From Candidatus Nitrospira allomarina (lineage in GTDB: Bacteria; Nitrospirota; Nitrospiria; Nitrospirales; UBA8639), in NCBI RefSeq assembly GCF_032050975.1, contig NZ_CP116967.1:3469001-3533000 (forward strand): DNA of 64,000 nt, given 5' to 3'. Below, piece by piece: positions 19,264-29,269 of this stretch. The first letter of the stretch is position 1. The number at the start of each line of letters is the position of its first letter. The notes beneath the pieces were generated by a model, which was given only the letters and a program-made list of their open reading frames with translations, made no database searches and had not been told where the DNA came from. The translations under genes were made by a program, and so were the position numbers.

Positions 19264-21870
19264 ATGGCAAATTTCGACCTTGTAGTCGGCGCTGACGTTG
19301 ACGGATTGAATACTATTTCCAAACAAGCCTTCAAGGCATTCTATCCAAAATACTTTACAGGATCGGAAAAGCCTAAAAACACGAAATATGTTCGCGTCGA
19401 ATATTATATCGACAAACCACCAACCTTTTCATTGCAATCAAAGGCAACCCAACCCTGGCAAGCTGAATTCGCATTGAATTTTTCATCTATAAAAATAAGA
19501 GGGTATTTTGTTCAAGCGGGAGCGAATCGTGACCAAAAACTTCACCACGACGACTTTGAGTGCACGTGTGTAGTGGACATTGGACTACGTAGCATCGGCA
19601 CCAAGACTACCATCAAAATGATAAAATTGACACCCAACGCCACCATTCCTGCTTCAGCTAAGACGCTTTTGACAAACGGTATAAATAAATTTTTAATTGG
19701 TTTTAAGGTACCGCCCATCACAATCCCCGGAATTAAATTTGCCGACCAGAAATATGCGGTGGTCGGGAACTGTCTCCTTGTAGCAGCTGCCATGAAAGGT
19801 GTGGCGACGTTCCCGGCTTCTTTCCGGAACCTTCAACCGGGCAGGCAATTCGCCTATATCGGTGCACCAATTCTCAATTCCGTCATCGGGGCAGGTATCA
19901 AAAAGTTTCATATTACATTTCGGCCTAAATCAGGGAAATTAAAAAGCATCGCCCTTGCCGTAGAAAGCGCCCGGATAAGTATACCAACCAAAGGGGTACA
20001 AGCTGCTACGAACTTGAAACTCGCAATGAAGACGACAATACCGCTTTTGCACAATATAAGATTAAATGTATCGTGTAGAGTTGTGGGATCTGTCGTTGGA
20101 AAGAACAAACAAGTGTTGTATAAGGTGGTAGATGTTAGAAATATAACCATAAACGGTTTACCTACTGATTGGTTGCCCCTAATATCCAAACCTATCATAA
20201 ATGCGATAAAACACATCTTCCTAAAACTTCTACCTCCAATTCCAATTGCGAATATCCCTGAGCAAGCCATTAATTTCAATGACCTGGTCAATGTTGTTGT
20301 TCAACCAACAAAATTAAAATTTAATAATGGGAAAATCTCCAAAATAAAGACCATTAACGTGTTCAGTGACCTGACGATCACTCAGGGGGTGAAGCCGGGG
20401 AAAATCGGTTCAGCGGATGTTAAGCATGTCGTGGTTTTAATGCTGGAAAATCGGTCGTTTGATAATTTGTTGGGCTGGCTCTACGAGAAAGAGCACAACC
20501 AACCATCACGAAATATTCCTGAATCCACTCCTCCTACCTTTGCCGGTTTAGTAGCCAATACATACTACAACAAGGACGGTACGAAAAAACATTATGTTAC
20601 ACCGCAAACAAAGAGTTTTTGCACCCCCAATCCCGATCCCGAAGAGCAATTTCGTTTCATGAATGAACAGATTTTCGGGTCCAAAGATATGCCGAAGGAA
20701 AACGAACCGGCAACGATGATTGGATTTGTACAGGATTACAAAAACAAATCGAACAAGCCTGAGGATATTATGTCCTGTTATTCTCCGGCTCAAACGCCCG
20801 TATTGAGCGGACTCGCGCGAAACTTTGCCGTGTGTGACCGATGGTTCGCGTCGGCGCCATGTCAGACCTGGCCAAATAGATCATTTGTCCATGCCGGCAC
20901 TTCATGTGGCCGAATTAATAACCTGGATAAAAGCCAAGACGACAATACACCTCCGAACCCGATGTATTATAAAAATGCGAAACCGATCTTCGAGGTATTT
21001 CAACACATTGGCGTTTCATGGAAGATTTATACTGATACATTACTTCCCTCTTTAACCCGTTATCAGTTTGCCGTGCAATTGCTGAATCCTGCCCTCCAGC
21101 CCAACTTCCGTCATATTGAAGATTTTGAAAATGATGCGCATAAGGGAACTCTACCGCTGTATTCTTTTGTTGAACCGAAATTTATGGAGGTTGGAGACCA
21201 GAAATCTAAAAAAGTAAATTCGTATCATCCCCCCTATAATGTCGCTCATGGCGAGGCCTTTGTCGAACGTATTTATAAGGCTCTCCAAAAGAATGAAGAC
21301 ACGTGGAAAAATACGCTATTCATAATCACCTTTGACGAGCACGGAGGCTGTTATGACCATGAGCCACCACCATGGGGAGCTATTCGACCCGATGCGAGCC
21401 CCGCTCAAAAAGAAAAGTATCCTTTTACCTTTAACCGCTATGGGGTCCGAGTACCAACCATTTTAGTCTCACCCTTTATTGAACCTGGAACAGTCTTTAG
21501 AGCTCCGGCCAGGGGGGCAGAATATGATCACACCTCCATACTTACGACACTGTTACATTGGGTCGACAAAAAAGGAGTAACCAAAAAGGACTGGATGAAC
21601 TCAAAACGTGTACAACAGGCTCCGAGGCTAGACCCTGTCCTAACAAGGTCATCACCACGAACCGATAAGCCACAAGTGGCACCACCAAAAAACCCTGGTA
21701 GTTGCCCTGAGGGCAATCTCCCATTAGATGATATACAGCGAGGTCTTTTAGCGGCGCAGCTGATGGAACAGGGCGTAGACTACGAAACAGCCGCCAAAGC
21801 GATCAGCTCTATTCACACAACGGCAGAAATACCTGATTTCCTGCGGTGTATTCCAAATCTTGCGCTATAG
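19264..21870 (+). CDS. Phospholipase C/acid phosphatase-family phosphoesterase with a TULIP-like N-terminal half
   Basis: The second half (about 380-790 of 868) is a PF04185 phosphoesterase, the family of phospholipase C and AcpA. It carries HVVVLMLENRSFDNLLGW, RWFASAPCQTWPNRSF, FIITFDEHGGCYDHEPPP and YDHTSILTTLLHW, so the metal and nucleophile motifs are kept. The first ~370 residues are unlike known PLC N-termini: two similar beta-rich blocks opening FDLVVGADVDGLNTISKQAF, rich in Ile/Lys and poor in Cys. They suggest a tubular lipid-binding (TULIP/BPI-like) fold, which is inference. No signal peptide is evident. The gene is clearly more AT-rich than its neighbours, a hint of transfer. AAGGAG precedes the ATG. 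Confidence 0.88.
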   Translation: MANFDLVVGADVDGLNTISKQAFKAFYPKYFTGSEKPKNTKYVRVEYYIDKPPTFSLQSKATQPWQAEFALNFSSIKIRGYFVQAGANRDQKLHHDDFECTCVVDIGLRSIGTKTTIKMIKLTPNATIPASAKTLLTNGINKFLIGFKVPPITIPGIKFADQKYAVVGNCLLVAAAMKGVATFPASFRNLQPGRQFAYIGAPILNSVIGAGIKKFHITFRPKSGKLKSIALAVESARISIPTKGVQAATNLKLAMKTTIPLLHNIRLNVSCRVVGSVVGKNKQVLYKVVDVRNITINGLPTDWLPLISKPIINAIKHIFLKLLPPIPIANIPEQAINFNDLVNVVVQPTKLKFNNGKISKIKTINVFSDLTITQGVKPGKIGSADVKHVVVLMLENRSFDNLLGWLYEKEHNQPSRNIPESTPPTFAGLVANTYYNKDGTKKHYVTPQTKSFCTPNPDPEEQFRFMNEQIFGSKDMPKENEPATMIGFVQDYKNKSNKPEDIMSCYSPAQTPVLSGLARNFAVCDRWFASAPCQTWPNRSFVHAGTSCGRINNLDKSQDDNTPPNPMYYKNAKPIFEVFQHIGVSWKIYTDTLLPSLTRYQFAVQLLNPALQPNFRHIEDFENDAHKGTLPLYSFVEPKFMEVGDQKSKKVNSYHPPYNVAHGEAFVERIYKALQKNEDTWKNTLFIITFDEHGGCYDHEPPPWGAIRPDASPAQKEKYPFTFNRYGVRVPTILVSPFIEPGTVFRAPARGAEYDHTSILTTLLHWVDKKGVTKKDWMNSKRVQQAPRLDPVLTRSSPRTDKPQVAPPKNPGSCPEGNLPLDDIQRGLLAAQLMEQGVDYETAAKAISSIHTTAEIPDFLRCIPNLAL

Positions 21871-21977
21871 CCAAAAAGTTCAATTGGCTTTTTCTCATTT
21901 TGGGCGAACTCGGACGGTCCGGTATCGGTGTTTCTAGATGGCTCTGAGGATTTGAATAGGCAGGAAAAAGAAAAAAC

Positions 21978-22053
21978 TGGTGGAGGGCACGGGAGTTGAA
22001 CCCGCGACCCCTACGTTGCGAACGTAGTGCTCTCCCAACTGAGCTAGCCCCCC
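21978..22053 (-). tRNA. tRNA-Ala (anticodon CGC)
   Basis: Reading the minus strand, the acceptor stem GGGGGGC pairs with GCCCTCC, followed by an encoded ACCA. The D arm is GCTC...GAGC, and the anticodon stem CTACG/CGTAG encloses the loop TTCGCAA, giving CGC (Ala codon GCG). The T arm is GCGGG-TTCAACT-CCCGT. The rest of the 354-base gap between the phospholipase and purN genes shows nothing recognisable. Confidence 0.95.
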
Positions 22054-22224
22054 ACACTTGAGATTCGTGCGATGTAATGCGTTGGAAAAAAGAAGACCTT
22101 ATGAATTGAAAAATCTCACAGGATTATAACTGACTGTTAGTCGAGTTGCCATCGCTGAAACATTTTTTTGCCTGCCCGCAGTCCCCTCCCGCGCCCAGCA
22201 ATCGTTCAAGTCTGATAATTCGTT

Positions 22225-22846
22225 CTATGAAAGAATGTGAACCTTGCGCCCTTCCAGATGTACCCGTTTTTGTGCCATTAATTGAAGAGCCTGCGGATAG
22301 CATTCGTGCTCTTTTTCCAAAATGCGAGCGGACAGGGATTCAACCGTATCCCCCTCAAGGATGGGCACAGCCGCCTGCACAATTATCGGTCCTTCATCGA
22401 CCCCTTCCGTCACCAGATGCACCGTGCAACCGCTGACTTTTGCGCCCCACTCCAAAGCTTGACGTTGGGCATCGAGTCCTGGAAACGCCGGTAGAAGCGA
22501 GGGATGGATATTAAAGATCTTTGATGGGTACATTTGAATTAAGGCGGGGGTCACAATCCGCATATATCCCGCCAAGGCCACATATTACCACTCCATGTTG
22601 CTGAAGAAGGGCACCCATTGCCAGATCATAGGCTTCACGTGGTTTGGCGTCCTGGGCAAAAGGCTTTGGATCCAGATAGATCGTGGGAAGCCCTCGTTCC
22701 TTTGCACGCTCTAAGCCCGCGGCATTGGGCTTGTTACTGGCTACGACCTTAAGAGTCGCATCCAACAAGCCACAATCAATGGCATCCAGAATGGCCACCA
22801 GATTTGATCCGCGGCCTGAAATTAAGACCCCAAGGGCAAGCGACAC
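22225..22846 (-). pseudogene. purN: Phosphoribosylglycinamide formyltransferase PurN, split by a one-base frameshift
   Basis: PurN transfers a formyl group from 10-formyl-THF to GAR in purine synthesis. The first ~90 codons (from 22846) read LGVLISGRGSNLVAILDAI, the family start. The rest lies in another frame (from about 22581) and reads LAGYMRIVTP, then FNIHPSLLPAFPG with the catalytic Asn-His, then VHLVTEGVDEGPII. Removing one base in TGTGGCC (22576-22582) gives continuous VVICALAGYMRIV, matching the family. All other parts are intact, so this is either a recent mutation or a sequence error. It lies 12 bases after purM in a purM-purN operon. Confidence 0.85.
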
Positions 22847-22858
22847 AGTTTGAACCTT

Positions 22859-23896
22859 CTAATGGGAATAACAAAGCTTTGGTTCGGAAGACGGACGATT
22901 TCGAACTTCTCCAATGACACAGCCCGTCATCCCTTGTTCCTGAATAATGTCCAATATCCGGCTGGTTTCTTCAGAGGGGGCCACCACGACCAGACCAATT
23001 CCCATATTAAACACGCGAAACATTTCGTCTTGATCAATGCCACCTGCTTCTTGAAGAACGGTGAACAACAAGAGTGGCGCCCATGACCTTCGATCGATGA
23101 CCGCTTGGCAGGACTCCGGAATGACTCGCGGCACATTCCCGGTAATTCCACCACCAGTGATATGCGCCAGGCCGTGTACTCGGCTCTTGGACAGCAAAGC
23201 TTTGACCAGTTTCACATAAATAAGCGTCGGTTTCAGTAACGCCTCCCCGACTGTGCCCGGCAACCCGGGTACCCGGGTTTCAGGAGACCACTCCTTCAGC
23301 TCAAGCGCGACTTTCCGCGCCAGGGAGTAGCCATTACTATGAAGCCCACTCGATCCGACTCCAATCAACACATCCCCGTGTGTAATTTTTTCCGGGCCCA
23401 ACATCTCGGACCGTTCCACCACCCCTACCGCAAAACCCGCCAGATCGTATTCACCCTGCGGGTAACAGGACGGCATTTCTGCGGTTTCTCCACCGATCAA
23501 GGCACACCCGGCTTGCCGGCATCCCTCGGCAATTCCCTGAATAATCGCTTCTCCGACTTCCACTTCCAGATGACCCGTCGCGAGATAATCCAGGAAAAAG
23601 AGCGGCTCCGCTCCGCTCACAATGATGTCGTTGACGCACATCGCGACCAAATCAATTCCGATCGAATCATGTCGATTCATCAAGGTGGCCATCTTGACCT
23701 TGGTCCCGACGCCATCCGTCCCGGACACCAGAACCGGCTCACGATAGCGGTCGGAAGGAAATCGAAAGAGCCCGCCGAACCCTCCGATGTCTCCCAAGAC
23801 TTCAGGACGGAAGGTGGACCGAACCATGGGACCGATTCGTTTGACAAACTCATCGCCTCGCTGAATATCAACTCCCGCTTCCCGATAGGTGGCCAT
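22859..23896 (-). CDS. purM: Phosphoribosylformylglycinamidine cyclo-ligase (AIR synthetase)
   Basis: PurM closes the imidazole ring of AIR using ATP in purine synthesis. The 345-residue protein has the normal length and the family landmarks: YREAGVDIQRGDEFV at the start, GTDGVGTKVKMA (ATP site), ALIGGETAEMP, GSSGLHSNGYSLAR and HITGGGITGNVPRV. It is followed at 12 bases by the disrupted purN and preceded at 9 bases by the rRNA methyltransferase gene, so all are probably co-transcribed. Confidence 0.97.
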   Translation of the reverse strand: MATYREAGVDIQRGDEFVKRIGPMVRSTFRPEVLGDIGGFGGLFRFPSDRYREPVLVSGTDGVGTKVKMATLMNRHDSIGIDLVAMCVNDIIVSGAEPLFFLDYLATGHLEVEVGEAIIQGIAEGCRQAGCALIGGETAEMPSCYPQGEYDLAGFAVGVVERSEMLGPEKITHGDVLIGVGSSGLHSNGYSLARKVALELKEWSPETRVPGLPGTVGEALLKPTLIYVKLVKALLSKSRVHGLAHITGGGITGNVPRVIPESCQAVIDRRSWAPLLLFTVLQEAGGIDQDEMFRVFNMGIGLVVVAPSEETSRILDIIQEQGMTGCVIGEVRNRPSSEPKLCYSH

Positions 23897-23905
23897 GGCG
23901 TATCC

Positions 23906-25321
23906 TTAATCTCCGTCGTTCGGTTCAATTGCTGAAAACGTCAACTCGACTAATGTTTCAAGATGTGCCGTCTGGGGAAACATATCAAATGGTTGCATGC
24001 GCTGAACGGTATAGCCCTTTTCACATAACGACTTCATATCCCGGGCCAATGACGGAGCGTCGCAAGAAAGATAGAACAGTTTCGGGACTTGCAAGATTCC
24101 CAAGCGGTCTATGATTTTTGGATTGAGCCCCGCACGTGGAGGATCCAGAAGGATAACATCGTAGGCGCCGGATTTGACAGTCATGAGATAGGATTCGACT
24201 GAACTGATCCGCACACGGCACCCTGTAATTGCATTCATGCGTAACGACTCGCGGGCATCGTGGATGGCAAACGGATTCCCCTCCACACAGGTTACCTGGG
24301 CACCCTGACTCGCGAGACTGAGACCCAGAGGGCCGGTTCCGGCATACAATTCCAAAATCCGTTGCCCTTTCAAATTTCCCAGCCATTCCTCAACCCTCTT
24401 TCCCAACAATTGAAAAACGTCCCAGTTGGCCTGCATGAATGATCGAAACCCCATTTTCAAGCGCAACCCTCCAAAGGCTTCCCATACATGATCCGCTCCT
24501 CGCACAATCGGCTCATGCCGCACGCGACGTCGCGAATCATGTTCCGGTGCATCCGCGCGCTCATAAATCAACCCTTTGATGTTGGCGATCTTAGAACAGG
24601 CATGCATCAGACGTTCGACGTGTTCTTTGGTTACGGCCCGGCCACGGAATACCAACAGGCCGCCTTCCTCCAGTTGGGACCATCGGATTTCCACACTCTC
24701 CAGATTCATCCCCTCCATGACCAAGGAGCGAAGGCTGGAACGGACAGCGTCAATCACCGACCGCAATCTGTCGTCCACCAGAAAACACGTGTCAACCGGC
24801 AGCAGTTGTTGCGTTCCTGATTCGAAAAAACCCAGAAAGAATCCGTCGGGCCCTTCCCCGATTCCCATTCGAAGGACTTGCCGATAGCCATAGGGCCTTG
24901 GAGACGGGATCACCGGAGAAATCAGCACATTGGAAATTTTTCCAATCCGACGGAGGGTATCCTCCAGAATCAATCGTTTTTGAGACAGTTGGGCTTCGTA
25001 TTGGATATGCTGAAGCTGGCATCCTCCACATCGCCCGACGACCGGGCAGAGAGGAACAACCCGGCTGTCACCCGGATCGTGGACCTGGAGGATTTTCCCT
25101 TGGCTCACGCCTTTGCGCCGACTGAGAATCTCCACCTGAAGAGCTTCCCCGGGAATGCCGCCGCCACACAACACCACCTGACCATCCACTCGTCCGAGAC
25201 TGAATCCGCCGGCCACCAATTTTTCAATGTGGAGGGGATGGGAAGATCCGGGAGATAAGGTTTCAGTAGAAGAGGGAGAAGGAGTCCTGCGAGACTTAAT
25301 GTTCGGGCCGGAGTTCAACAT
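23906..25321 (-). CDS. 23S rRNA (uracil-5-)-methyltransferase, RlmD/RumA-like
   Basis: These SAM enzymes methylate C5 of uracil in 23S rRNA or tRNA. The 471-residue protein has a TRAM domain (about 28-85) and an iron-sulfur set CPVVGRCGGCQ with a fourth Cys in VDTCFLVDD. The SAM site is LELYAGTGPLGLSLA, followed by DPPRAGL and the nucleophile Cys in YLSCDAPSLARD. The start overlaps the end of ntrX by 26 bases, suggesting translational coupling. RlmD and RlmCD cannot be told apart from sequence. Confidence 0.92.
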   Translation of the reverse strand: MLNSGPNIKSRRTPSPSSTETLSPGSSHPLHIEKLVAGGFSLGRVDGQVVLCGGGIPGEALQVEILSRRKGVSQGKILQVHDPGDSRVVPLCPVVGRCGGCQLQHIQYEAQLSQKRLILEDTLRRIGKISNVLISPVIPSPRPYGYRQVLRMGIGEGPDGFFLGFFESGTQQLLPVDTCFLVDDRLRSVIDAVRSSLRSLVMEGMNLESVEIRWSQLEEGGLLVFRGRAVTKEHVERLMHACSKIANIKGLIYERADAPEHDSRRRVRHEPIVRGADHVWEAFGGLRLKMGFRSFMQANWDVFQLLGKRVEEWLGNLKGQRILELYAGTGPLGLSLASQGAQVTCVEGNPFAIHDARESLRMNAITGCRVRISSVESYLMTVKSGAYDVILLDPPRAGLNPKIIDRLGILQVPKLFYLSCDAPSLARDMKSLCEKGYTVQRMQPFDMFPQTAHLETLVELTFSAIEPNDGD

Positions 25322-26669
25322 GAAGTAACTTAATCTTTCTGTGTAAATGACTACGCTCGATTTTCAGTTCATCAGCGGTTTTGGAAACATTCCAATTATT
25401 TTCCCGGAGTTTGAGAGATATGACTTCCCGCTCAAATGCATTCCGGGCTTCCCGGAGCGAATCATAGTTGGTGCCCACGGCGAGGGAAGGCACCCCGCTT
25501 GGGGCCCGACCCTGAAGAAACATCTCAACATCGGCCGCATCAATGATGGTCTTCGGCACCATGATTAATAAGCGTTCAATCAAATTCCGCAGTTCACGAA
25601 TATTGCCCGGCCAATCATGCCGCTGCAACGCCTCCATGCCTTGCGGACTAAACTCTTTAGGTTTCATGCCCTGTTCTTCAGAATGCAGTCGCAAAAAATG
25701 CTGCGCGAGTTCAGGGATATCGTCTCGACGCTCCTTGAGTGTCGGAACCACAATCGGCAACACATTTAGCCGGTAATACAGATCTTCACGGAACGTCCCT
25801 TTCCCAATCTCTTCCGCCAAATCTTTATTGGATGCGGCAATGACCCGGACCTGGACATTGATGAGTTTTGTTCCCCCAACCCGCGTAAATTGTTGCTCTT
25901 GCAGGGCACGCAACACTTTGGCTTGCGTGGCCAGACTCATGTCCCCGATTTCATCCAAAAACAGGGTTCCTCCGTCCGCCAGCTCGAACTTGCCACGTTT
26001 CATGGAGCTGGCCCCACTGAAGGCCCCTTTTTCATGCCCAAATAACTCACTCTCGATTAATGTTTCCGGAATCGCCGCACAATTAATTTCCACAAAGGAA
26101 CGATTATGCCGGGGACTCTGCAAATGTATCGCGCGGGCGACCAGTTCTTTCCCTGTCCCATTTGCCCCGGCAATCAGCACACGACTATTGGCTGGAGCCG
26201 CCATCGCGATCAGTTCGCGAAGCCGCTCCATAGGAGGAGATGAGCCCACCAGTTCAAATCGTCGTTCCACCTGAATTCGGAGATTCAGGTTTTCCTCTTC
26301 CAGCTTGCGTTGGTGCAACGCATTGCGCACTAATATGGTGACTTTTTCCAGGTCTAAGGGCTTTTCCAAATAATCATAGGCGCCCAATTTTGTAGATTTG
26401 ACGGCGGTTTCAATGGATCCGTGACCCGACATCATCACGACCAGGATATTGGGAAATTGGGTGCGCAATCGTTTCAATGTTTCCAGCCCGTCCATTTCCG
26501 GCATCCAGATATCCAAAATGACTAAATCCGGCACCTCACTCCGGACAAGCTTGAGCGCCTCAAGTCCGCTCTTGGCTACCAACACTTGATAGCCTTCATC
26601 CTCAAGAATGCTACTTAAGGTATTAAGGATGGCTGGTTCGTCATCAATCAGGCAAATGGTCTCGGCCAC
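25296..26669 (-). CDS. ntrX: Sigma-54-dependent response regulator NtrX
   Basis: The 457-residue protein has a receiver domain (1-120, phospho-acceptor Asp53 in LVILDIWMP), a sigma-54-activating AAA domain (about 140-380; Walker A GANGTGKE, DEIGD) and a Fis-type helix-turn-helix at the C-terminus (NVSKTADELKIERSHLHRKI). The GAFTGA loop that touches sigma-54 reads GAFSGA, a conservative change. The start is a GTG behind GGAGG. It directly follows a NtrY-type kinase, which identifies it as NtrX rather than NtrC. Likely targets include nitrogen genes, as for known NtrYX pairs. Confidence 0.9.
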   Translation of the reverse strand: MAETICLIDDEPAILNTLSSILEDEGYQVLVAKSGLEALKLVRSEVPDLVILDIWMPEMDGLETLKRLRTQFPNILVVMMSGHGSIETAVKSTKLGAYDYLEKPLDLEKVTILVRNALHQRKLEEENLNLRIQVERRFELVGSSPPMERLRELIAMAAPANSRVLIAGANGTGKELVARAIHLQSPRHNRSFVEINCAAIPETLIESELFGHEKGAFSGASSMKRGKFELADGGTLFLDEIGDMSLATQAKVLRALQEQQFTRVGGTKLINVQVRVIAASNKDLAEEIGKGTFREDLYYRLNVLPIVVPTLKERRDDIPELAQHFLRLHSEEQGMKPKEFSPQGMEALQRHDWPGNIRELRNLIERLLIMVPKTIIDAADVEMFLQGRAPSGVPSLAVGTNYDSLREARNAFEREVISLKLRENNWNVSKTADELKIERSHLHRKIKLLHVELRPEH

Positions 26670-26772
26670 AATACTCCCTCCATCAGGTATGGAATGAATG
26701 GTCCCTCACGTGTGTCATACGAGACAACTCCTCCGGAGAAAAGAACCGTCCAGCCACTGACGCTCCCCTCCC

Positions 26773-29091
26773 CTACAACGGCAATTCGAATGTAAATAAC
26801 GCACCTTTTGGATGATGATTTTCCGCATGAATGGTCCCATTGTGATCGGAGATTATACGATGCACAATGGCTAATCCCAACCCTGTTCCCGTTCGCTTTT
26901 TTGAAAAATACGGCACGAACAACATTTTGTGATCATCCGGCTGAATCCCCATCCCTTCATCCGCCACCCTGACCACGGCCCGATGCCGCCGCCAATCGCA
27001 CTCCGTCGTCACCCAGAGACGCCCGTGATCGTTCATGGCCTGGATCGCGTTATCAAACAAATTGACCAACACCCGGTGCATCTGCTCCGGATCACAATTT
27101 AATGAGGGAAGGTCTTCATCAAATTTGACAAGAAATTCAATGTCACGATGAGCCCCTGTATAGAGTGAGATTACTTTCTCGATAATGTCATGCAGGGATG
27201 CTTTCCGCATCTGGGGGAGCGGCATTCTGGCATATTTGGAAAACTCATCGACCATCCCTTTTAAGCGGGTGACTTCGCTAATAATGACGCTGGTAGCCTG
27301 ATCGAATATTTCATCAAATCCTGTAGATTTTTCTGCGAATTTTTTTCGCAACCGTTGGGCCGACAATTGAATCGGGGTTAGGGGATTCTTAATTTCATGA
27401 GCAATGCGTTGCGCCACTTCCTGCCAGGCCGCCGTTTTTTGCGCCTTAATGAATTCCGTCCGATCTTCAAACACAAATACAAAACCCAGGTCCAAACCGG
27501 CATCGTTCTGCATTCTGGAAATATTCAGGCCTACGGTCAAGAGCCGCCCATTGGGTGTTTCCATCTGGCCATCCATGGACACGCTCTCCGTTTGCTCCTG
27601 GAGCATCTGGTCATAGGCTTTCTGAAATAATTGCAGGTTGAAGGACTTGAACGCGTCGTGGACCGGTCGTCCACGCAAGTCGTCACCCTTCACTCCGATA
27701 ATCCGTTCAGCGGATGGATTGAAGGTGGAAATCAGACCGGCCATATCGATCGATAACACTCCGGCGGCAATGGTTTCCACCACCGCTTCGGTGTAGGCCC
27801 GACGTTGATCGATTTCCACATTGGATCGTACGAGCGACATATTCACTTCTTCCAAACTGGATTTACTGGTGCGCAGATCGGCGGTCATGCGATTGAAAGA
27901 CTGAACCAGGGTTCCGATTTCATCCGTGGCCTTGACGTCGATATTCACATCTAAATTACCTTTGGCTACCGCTTCGGTTCCTTCAGCCAGTCGTTGAATG
28001 GGGACCGTAATCCCTCGGGCCACATAAAATCCGAACCAGGTGGCGCCGAATAAAATCAGCACCGTTACCACGGCCACAAACAAATAGGCTCCACCCTTGA
28101 TCGGGTTTTTCATGGAGATGATCTGCCGGTATTCCTCAAATTGTTTGGCAATCCCATCCATTTTCATGACCAAGACTTCCGGCACGTAGGACGACACCAC
28201 CACCACGCCAAACACTCGGTCAGTTTGACCATTTCCCCGGATCGGCGCCGCTGCCCGAATAAGTTTCCCCACCGGAGCCTCCTGGGCCGAGGACATGGGC
28301 TGACCCGTATCCAAGACATGGAGCACCAATTGACCCACAGGAAGGCTCAATACCGCATCAGACAGCCTGGGATCCATCATGCGGGCCAGGGTTTCCATTT
28401 TTGGGGAAAAGACCTCTACGCCCGCTAAATGATATTCCTGTTGCATGCGGGCCATAATGGCTTTCAATAATTCCCGATGCTCCGGCTTTAATATATCTTC
28501 TCGAAAAATTTCCTTGCTAATGGCGCGCGCCGTATCCGCTGTTAATGATTCGCGTTCCTCTTGATAGAGATGGGCGACTTCTTCCGAGTCCCGTAAGACT
28601 TGCATAATCTGATCATTAAACCACACGTCGATGACTTCACTGATGACCCCGCTGGCCACCAAGGCCAGCAGCACAGTGGGAATCAGGGCAAAGCCGATAA
28701 AGGCCGCGACCAACTTTGACCGGAACCCCTTCCCCAACAGCTTATGCCGCTTTTCGAAAAAGGCCCGAATTAAATTTCGAGACAACAGAAGGGTGAGCGC
28801 CACCAATCCAACGCTATCCAGGTACACCAGAAAAAGCACCAGGGCATAGCTGGGACTTGGAAGTATCGAATCCGGTTGAAGGGGTCCTGATAAGCCATAC
28901 CGGGCGTAATAGAGGGTAAGGGCCAGGCAGGGCAACAACAAAACCAATACAATCCAGACGGGCCGATAATGATGCCGTTTCTGCTTCGAGACGGAACTGT
29001 GGGAGGGAACACCCGGCTCGCTCGACGTGGACGGCAACCCCGTTCGAGGAAATTTCCGGGATTCAGTGAGCGGTTCTGAGAGAAGGTTCAC
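26773..29091 (-). CDS. ntrY: NtrY-type membrane sensor histidine kinase
   Basis: 772 residues. The N-terminal part has about three to four membrane segments (from residue 45, 75 and 125) and a long extracytoplasmic sensor region (about 150-330). After another helix near 340 come a HAMP domain (VARGITVPIQRLAEGTEAVA), a PAS domain (about 430-530) and the HisKA box AHEIKNPLTPIQLSAQRLRKKF with His near 560. An HATPase domain follows with GMGIQPDDHKMLFVPYFSKK and GTGLGLAIVHRI. The domain order is that of NtrY. It lies about 100 bases upstream of ntrX and is probably co-transcribed. Confidence 0.92.
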   Translation of the reverse strand: MNLLSEPLTESRKFPRTGLPSTSSEPGVPSHSSVSKQKRHHYRPVWIVLVLLLPCLALTLYYARYGLSGPLQPDSILPSPSYALVLFLVYLDSVGLVALTLLLSRNLIRAFFEKRHKLLGKGFRSKLVAAFIGFALIPTVLLALVASGVISEVIDVWFNDQIMQVLRDSEEVAHLYQEERESLTADTARAISKEIFREDILKPEHRELLKAIMARMQQEYHLAGVEVFSPKMETLARMMDPRLSDAVLSLPVGQLVLHVLDTGQPMSSAQEAPVGKLIRAAAPIRGNGQTDRVFGVVVVSSYVPEVLVMKMDGIAKQFEEYRQIISMKNPIKGGAYLFVAVVTVLILFGATWFGFYVARGITVPIQRLAEGTEAVAKGNLDVNIDVKATDEIGTLVQSFNRMTADLRTSKSSLEEVNMSLVRSNVEIDQRRAYTEAVVETIAAGVLSIDMAGLISTFNPSAERIIGVKGDDLRGRPVHDAFKSFNLQLFQKAYDQMLQEQTESVSMDGQMETPNGRLLTVGLNISRMQNDAGLDLGFVFVFEDRTEFIKAQKTAAWQEVAQRIAHEIKNPLTPIQLSAQRLRKKFAEKSTGFDEIFDQATSVIISEVTRLKGMVDEFSKYARMPLPQMRKASLHDIIEKVISLYTGAHRDIEFLVKFDEDLPSLNCDPEQMHRVLVNLFDNAIQAMNDHGRLWVTTECDWRRHRAVVRVADEGMGIQPDDHKMLFVPYFSKKRTGTGLGLAIVHRIISDHNGTIHAENHHPKGALFTFELPL

Positions 29092-29269
29092 GGCATGTCA
29101 GTGGGAGAAAATCATCCTAAGGGCCAGTCAACTATGATCATTATTGATCAAGAACAGGAACAGCGCAAGGCGCGACCATATCCCCACTATCGATTCGTCT
29201 GTCTGCCTAGGGGCGAAATGAGAAGCACTCGCCTGGACGCTTGCGGGAAGGAAGAGGGTTCGCCAGAAA

